A stretch of 64,000 nt of DNA. Origin: JACVRN01 sp036403815. GTDB taxonomy: Bacteria; Acidobacteriota; Blastocatellia; Pyrinomonadales; Pyrinomonadaceae. A program made the position numbers and the translations under genes. The notes under the pieces were generated by a model, which saw nothing but the letters and a program-made list of their open reading frames with translations, was not told the origin of the DNA and did no database searches. Where the stretch lies: assembly GCA_036403815.1 (NCBI GenBank), contig DASWQH010000066.1, positions 1 through 64,000 on the forward strand, read 5' to 3'. This document shows, one piece after another, positions 60,042 to 64,000 of the stretch (positions within the stretch are counted from its first letter, which is position 1; every line of letters starts with the position of its first letter).

Positions 60042-61298
60042 ATGTCATCGAACGCCGTAGCAACAGACAGAAAAGCCGTCATGCGGGACAAGCGAGCGCA
60101 GGGCATCGCCGCCATGGGATTGGTAACGCGCGAGAATGATCGTTTTCGCGTACTGACGCCGACACTTCGCGGGCGCAAGCAGAGCTATGAAGTCTGGCGC
60201 GATGAAACAGGCAAGGTGCGTTGCTCCTGCCTCGAATTTGAAGAGCAGATCACGTCCGACCAGGGCTTTCGCTGCGAGCACATTCTAGCAGTCAAGCATT
60301 CGCTTCTGGCACGAAACACCGAAGCGGTAACCAGGCAGCAACCAGCGGCTGAGAAGGTTGAAGAGGCTACCATCGTCACTTCGACCGAGGCCGAGGCGGC
60401 TGCGCCCAACACAAACACAAACGCATCCGAGGAGCAAGCGACACGCAAGCCAAAAGCTGCAAGGGTCGAGCGCTCCGAACGGGAGACGAACGACGCTTTG
60501 GATTCAACTCTCACCATAGCTGAAGAGCCTTTGAGAGCCTCCAATATTCGTTCGCTCGCTGAACACAATGAGATAGAGGAGCAGGAAATGAACAGAAAGA
60601 AAGATACAGCACTAGAAGTGCAGGAAATCGAAGTCGAACAGAACGGACACGAGGCGGTCGCTGCGGTCGTTCCGTTCACCAACACCCTGCGCGCTTTGAA
60701 GCAGCAGGTTGACCCGAACTTTATCAAGACGCGTGAAGGCTGGACGGATCGTCAGGGCAACACGCACATGGTCGAGTACGTAGAGTGGCACACGGTCGCA
60801 GACATACTAGACCGCATCGCCCCGACCTGGCAGCACGCCGTACGCAACGTAGTCCAGCTAGGCGACATTGCGGTCGTCACCTGTGCCATCACGATTGACG
60901 GCGTCACACGCGAAGGCGTCGGCACCGGCACCAGTGAGAGCGAGATGGGAATCAAGAAGGCGGAGCACGATGCTCTGAAGCGCGCGGCTGTCAAATTCGG
61001 CATCGCACGCGAGCTTTACCAGCGCGAATCGGAAGTCATAGAGCGTCAGGGCGCGGCATCGCAGCCGGGACAATTCCCGCGCGACCCGCTCGCCAAATCA
61101 ATGACAGACCTGGTGACGCCGAAGCAGCTCGGCATGATTCGCGCTCTGGCACGCGAAGCGGGCGTTGACCCGGATGAGGAGAGCCAGAGTGTTCTACGCT
61201 GCAAGACGGATGAACTATCGAAGCGAGCTGCATCTTCCTTCATAGACCACCTTAAAGGTCTACAGCAGGAAGCCGGAACGATTCGCCGCGCAAGCTAA
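60042..61298 (+). CDS. SWIM zinc-finger and Rad52-like single-strand-annealing protein
   Basis: N-terminal SWIM finger (VRCSCLEFEEQ...FRCEHILAVKH, pattern CxCxnCxH) at about residues 60-95, a long polar linker (about 100-210), then a Rad52/Rad22-like annealing domain (about 225-340: WHTVADILDRIAPTWQHAV; TREGVGTGTSESEMGIKKAEHDALKRAAVKFGIA) and a C-terminal helical part. Rad52-like proteins anneal single-strand DNA in phages and in repair; the SWIM finger may bind DNA or protein. ATG 60042 chosen; GTG 60033 in frame. 418 residues. Confidence 0.83.
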   Translation: MSSNAVATDRKAVMRDKRAQGIAAMGLVTRENDRFRVLTPTLRGRKQSYEVWRDETGKVRCSCLEFEEQITSDQGFRCEHILAVKHSLLARNTEAVTRQQPAAEKVEEATIVTSTEAEAAAPNTNTNASEEQATRKPKAARVERSERETNDALDSTLTIAEEPLRASNIRSLAEHNEIEEQEMNRKKDTALEVQEIEVEQNGHEAVAAVVPFTNTLRALKQQVDPNFIKTREGWTDRQGNTHMVEYVEWHTVADILDRIAPTWQHAVRNVVQLGDIAVVTCAITIDGVTREGVGTGTSESEMGIKKAEHDALKRAAVKFGIARELYQRESEVIERQGAASQPGQFPRDPLAKSMTDLVTPKQLGMIRALAREAGVDPDEESQSVLRCKTDELSKRAASSFIDHLKGLQQEAGTIRRAS

Positions 61299-61303
61299 GG
61301 AAA

Positions 61304-61367
61304 GTGAGCGGAAAGAAGTAAGCAGTAAGCAGTAACAAAGCTGCTCACTGCTCACTGCTCACCTTCT
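61304..61367. repeat. Heptamer palindrome, word GTAAGCA
   Basis: Left arm GTGAGCGGAAAGAAGTAAGC and on, right arm CTGCTCACTGCTCACTGCTC. Between the Rad52-like and HTH genes. Confidence 0.85.
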
Positions 61368-61382
61368 TGGAGGTAATAGGAA

Positions 61383-61892
61383 ATGATGACACAGGAACTT
61401 TTGCAGGAAGAGATGAAGCCGCTTTCGCTTGAGCTTGACTACGCGGATGACGCGGCAGTTGAGAAACGCGAAGGCAGTGCAACTGAAACTGAGACGCGTT
61501 CAAAGAAGGATCAGATTATCTCTCTTTATGAGACGGGCGTGACCGACATAGCGCAGATTACGCGCAGAGTCGGAGCGCGGCCTTCGTATGTCGCGCAGGT
61601 GCTTCAGAACGCAGGAATACTCAAGGGCTACTTCGATCTTTACACGACGACGGCGCGCGAGCAGAACATCTATTCAAGGTTTTTCCGCAACGTGCTTTCG
61701 TTCAAGACGGTCGAAGCGGCGCAGGAATCGGTTCAGAAGATTGACCGTCTTTACAACTATTTCGAGCGACTCGGAGACCGTGCAGGCCAACATCAGGCCA
61801 TGGTCTTGGCCTTGACGGGCAAGAACCGTGCGCGCTGGTCGGGCAAGATGGAAGAGTCGAAGATTTTCAGTGAGTGGCTCGCAGCGCACTAA
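61383..61892 (+). CDS. HTH-domain protein of unknown family
   Basis: 169 residues with an acidic N-terminus, then a helix-turn-helix (DIAQITRRVGARPSYVAQVLQNAG, about residues 59-82) and a helical C-terminal part. GGAGGTAATAGGAA is directly before the ATG. It may regulate or assist the Rad52-like module. A terminator follows about 80 bases later. Confidence 0.6.
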   Translation: MMTQELLQEEMKPLSLELDYADDAAVEKREGSATETETRSKKDQIISLYETGVTDIAQITRRVGARPSYVAQVLQNAGILKGYFDLYTTTAREQNIYSRFFRNVLSFKTVEAAQESVQKIDRLYNYFERLGDRAGQHQAMVLALTGKNRARWSGKMEESKIFSEWLAAH

Positions 61893-61974
61893 GAGCCAGG
61901 TAAGTTTTAAGAAGGAACACATTAAAGTTTCACCCCTCGCAAGACCTAAAGAGAACGAACAAGGGGCGGGTTTG

Positions 61975-62017
61975 AAAAGGTGAGTTTCAAATTGATGAAG
62001 CTCACCTTTTATTTTTT
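61975..62017 (+). terminator. Rho-independent terminator
   Basis: AAAAGGTGAG (61975-61984), 16-base loop, CTCACCTTTT (62001-62010), then ATTTTTT. Perfect 10-bp stem; ends the recombination operon. Confidence 0.88.
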
Positions 62018-62220
62018 CCGCCGTTGAGATAAGAGGCTCGTTCAAAAGTTCTACGGTTTTACACAAACCCCTCGCACACTTTCGGGTCGTACCGAAGATT
62101 GAAAGTACGTCCGAAGTCAAAAGTCTTTTCAGCCGCAAGCTATCTTAGGGCGATGCGGTTAAAGGGCGACCTCTATCAAGCAGTTCGTGAACATTTCTCT
62201 CGCTGAAGGAGTTTTGAGCT

Positions 62221-62673
62221 ATGCTTAGAAATATTGGCGGGGTAATTTTGAGTTACATCACCTTCGCGCTGCTGATCTTTCTCACCTTCTCGGCAGCCTA
62301 CCTTCTAATGGGCGCGGGCGCAGCCTTCAAGCCTGAAACATATGAACCCTCGAATCTCTGGCTGGTGACAAGCACAGCGCTGGGACTCGTCGCTTCTGTG
62401 GTGAGCGGGTACGTGTGCGCGTCAATAGCCAGAGGAAAGAGAGCGCCGCTCGCGCTCGCCCTACTCGTGATAGCGGTGGGCCTGCTGTCGGCGGTTCCTG
62501 TGCTGAGGGCTGCTAACCAGGGTCGAGAGCGCCTGACCAGACCTGTTGAAGTCTCGAACATGGAGGCGATGCAGAACGCTGTGCAGCCGGTCTGGTCGGC
62601 ACTTCTGAATCCGTTCTTAGGCGCTGCCGGGGTGCTCGTCGGCGCAAGGTTGAGGCGCAGGCCAACGGCATAA
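62221..62673 (+). CDS. Small membrane protein, 150 residues
   Basis: Four hydrophobic segments (GGVILSYITFALLIFLTF, STALGLVASVVSGYVC, LALALLVIAVGLLSAV, NPFLGAAGVLVGARL) predict a four-helix membrane protein. GAAGGAG precedes the ATG. No family recognised. Confidence 0.6.
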   Translation: MLRNIGGVILSYITFALLIFLTFSAAYLLMGAGAAFKPETYEPSNLWLVTSTALGLVASVVSGYVCASIARGKRAPLALALLVIAVGLLSAVPVLRAANQGRERLTRPVEVSNMEAMQNAVQPVWSALLNPFLGAAGVLVGARLRRRPTA

Positions 62674-62743
62674 AGCGCCTGCGCGTTCTTTCGTAAAGCA
62701 ACAAACTTTTCATTAATTCAAAACTTAAAGGAGACGAAACGAA

Positions 62744-63139
62744 ATGGCTGGACGTGAAATGCCTCAGAATGGAACTTTCTGTTGGAATGAGCTGGCGACC
62801 AAAGATTATGGAGCCGCGAAGAAGTTTTACACGGAGCTTTTGGGCTGGCAGCTACAGGAGTCAAACTCAGCCGGGATGGCTTACAACGAGATAGTCGTCG
62901 GCGGTCAGCACATAGGCGGCATTTACCAGATGATGCCCGAACAGGGCGACATGCCTTCGCAGTGGATATCCTACGTGGCGGTGGACGATGTGGACGCTAA
63001 AGCGAAGCTCGTCGCAGAGCTTGGCGGAAAGGTTTGCGTGCCGCCGACTGACATCCCGAACGTAGGCCGCTTCTGCGTGATTACAGACCCGATGGGCGCA
63101 TCCTTGTCGCTCGTCAAACTCTCAGCCCCAAGCGAATAG
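62744..63139 (+). CDS. VOC (glyoxalase/bleomycin-resistance-like) protein
   Basis: 131 residues with two beta-alpha-beta-beta-beta modules: FCWNELATKDYGAAKKFYTELLGW and WISYVAVDDVDAKAKLVAEL, ITDPMGASLSLVK. AAAGGAG is 8 bases upstream. VOC proteins bind a metal and many small substrates; the function is open. Confidence 0.85.
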   Translation: MAGREMPQNGTFCWNELATKDYGAAKKFYTELLGWQLQESNSAGMAYNEIVVGGQHIGGIYQMMPEQGDMPSQWISYVAVDDVDAKAKLVAELGGKVCVPPTDIPNVGRFCVITDPMGASLSLVKLSAPSE

Positions 63140-63180
63140 GCCGGGCGCTTTCATGAAAACTTTTTGAAGGAGGAAAGATT

Positions 63181-63669
63181 ATGAAGAGGAAACTCTCCCT
63201 GACAATGCTTCTCTTAATCGCGGTTGTCTGCACCCTCGCTATCTTTGCCGGTGGCAGCCGGGCCGCAGAGACTCCGCAAGAAATCTCCGCGCAGATTATC
63301 GCCCGCGAGAAGGCTTCGATCGACGCGTGGCAGCGCAAGGACAAAGCTTTCTTCGAGAATTATCTGACCGACGATTCCACTTTCTTCTCGCCGGAAGGGC
63401 CATACCTTCAAACCGAACCGAAGGTTAACTTCATTCCAAAGTTCGAGAAGTACGCGGAGATGTTTAAGTTTAACGACTTCCAGATGTACAACCCTCGCGT
63501 GCAGGTCTACGGCGACGTTGCGATACTGACATACAACAGCGCCGTCTCGATCACGATGGGCGGCCAGCCCATCAATTACACGGCCAAAGTCACAAGCGTC
63601 TATCTTAAACAGGGCAACACATGGCGCGTAGTACATGCGCACGAGTCCACGAACCCTGGCGCTAAATAG
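63181..63669 (+). CDS. Secreted NTF2-like (DUF4440/SnoaL-type) protein
   Basis: Signal peptide (LTMLLLIAVVCTLAIFAGG), then a cone-shaped NTF2-like fold: IIAREKASIDAWQRKDKAFFENYLTDDSTFFSPEG and VTSVYLKQGNTWRVVHAHES. 162 residues. GGAGGA before ATG. Role unknown. Followed by a heptamer palindrome. Confidence 0.8.
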   Translation: MKRKLSLTMLLLIAVVCTLAIFAGGSRAAETPQEISAQIIAREKASIDAWQRKDKAFFENYLTDDSTFFSPEGPYLQTEPKVNFIPKFEKYAEMFKFNDFQMYNPRVQVYGDVAILTYNSAVSITMGGQPINYTAKVTSVYLKQGNTWRVVHAHESTNPGAK

Positions 63670-63731
63670 TAAAGAATAAGGCTGGAGCCACCTGTTCCAT
63701 TTTAATGCTTAGAAGTTTTCATGCAGCCCGA

Positions 63732-63810
63732 AGAAAGTAAGCAGTGAGCAGTAAGCGGTAAGCAGTCGAACGAATCTTTTTCCCTGCTTACTGCTCACTG
63801 CTTACTTTCT
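63732..63810. repeat. Heptamer palindrome, word GTAAGCA
   Basis: AGAAAGTAAGCAGTGAGCAG and on (63732-63755) is perfectly complementary over 24 bases to 63787-63810. Just in front of the last VOC gene. Confidence 0.92.
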
Positions 63811-63839
63811 TCTGCTTTAACCGGAACAAAGGAGAAGCG

Positions 63840-64000
63840 ATGTTACTGGGACTCAGAACCGTTATCTACCAAGTGAGCGATATTGAAAAAGCTAAGGCAT
63901 GGTACGCAAGTGCGCTCGGCATCGCTCCTTACTTCGACCAGTCCTGCTACGTGGGCTTCAACGTAGGTGGCTTTGAGCTTGGACTCGACCCGGATGGTTC
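63840..64000 (+). CDS. VOC-family protein (partial, runs off the window)
   Basis: ATG 63840 with AAAGGAG seven bases upstream opens a frame that does not stop before the window end; MLLGLRTVIYQVSDIEKAKAWYASALG is the first VOC module. About 53 residues visible. Confidence 0.82.
   Translation, partial: MLLGLRTVIYQVSDIEKAKAWYASALGIAPYFDQSCYVGFNVGGFELGLDPDG

Noticed and set aside
1..64000. tRNA and rRNA genes
   Set aside because: I looked for TPsiC-loop-like GTTCGA words and rRNA motifs in gaps and saw no cloverleaf; a tRNAscan run would settle it.

Overview
The window most likely comes from the chromosome of an Acidobacteriota member, probably class Blastocatellia. The evidence is two genes for signal-peptide VWA proteins of the Acidobacteria-typical 'VWFA-related' type (50220-51224, 51931-53628), many Uma2, TIR, FGE-like and Ser/Thr-kinase genes, and a moderately GC-rich backbone. 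No rRNA or tRNA gene was seen. The taxonomic call is inference from gene content.

Layout. Positions 1-2.5 kb look accessory: a truncated IS end, a DUF1353 gene and several very small acidic genes in visibly AT-richer DNA. At 2.7-5.2 kb are a nucleotidyltransferase and the molybdenum-cofactor genes moeA-moaC. At 5.6-14.2 kb a long co-directional operon behind a clear promoter encodes a Ser/Thr kinase, a large J-like/DUF4190 membrane protein, a GrpE-like protein, a small membrane protein, an Hsp70 and a TPR/OmpA-like protein. At 14.4-19.8 kb are a lipoprotein, an M50B-like protease and uvrA. At 19.8-22.8 kb a small secreted repeat peptide and a TPR/AAA+ regulator lie between the real uvrA 3' end and a second, diverged copy of it, which suggests an inserted module. 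At 23.7-27.4 kb a TIR membrane protein is flanked by two FGE-fold proteins that lack the catalytic cysteine pair.

From 27.5 to 38.6 kb is a translation and core-metabolism block: yqeY, rimP, nusA, infB, rbfA, nrnA, a corrinoid adenosyltransferase, accD and folC. Then follow NUDIX, plsC, CPBP protease, a CrtI-like oxidoreductase, FecR, a GntR/DUF1648 pair, a secreted hydrolase, a second CPBP protein, a secreted zinc protease, VWA proteins, Uma2, pilT and a GAF-SpoIIE phosphatase. At 57.2-61.9 kb is a DNA-replication and recombination cluster: a primase-like protein, an ImmA-like protein and an XRE repressor, divergent from a coiled-coil protein, a SWIM-Rad52-like protein and an HTH protein, with a palindromic operator on the divergent promoter. 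The window ends with small VOC and NTF2-like genes.

Two families of non-coding palindromes run through the whole window. One is a set of about 19 intergenic inverted repeats built of short, mostly 7-bp, tandem words that differ between loci and often abut or contain the stop codon of the upstream gene. The other is three ~200-bp nested palindromes made of GCCCC...GGGGC and CCCACGGC...GCCGTGGG hairpins, one copy showing compensatory base changes.
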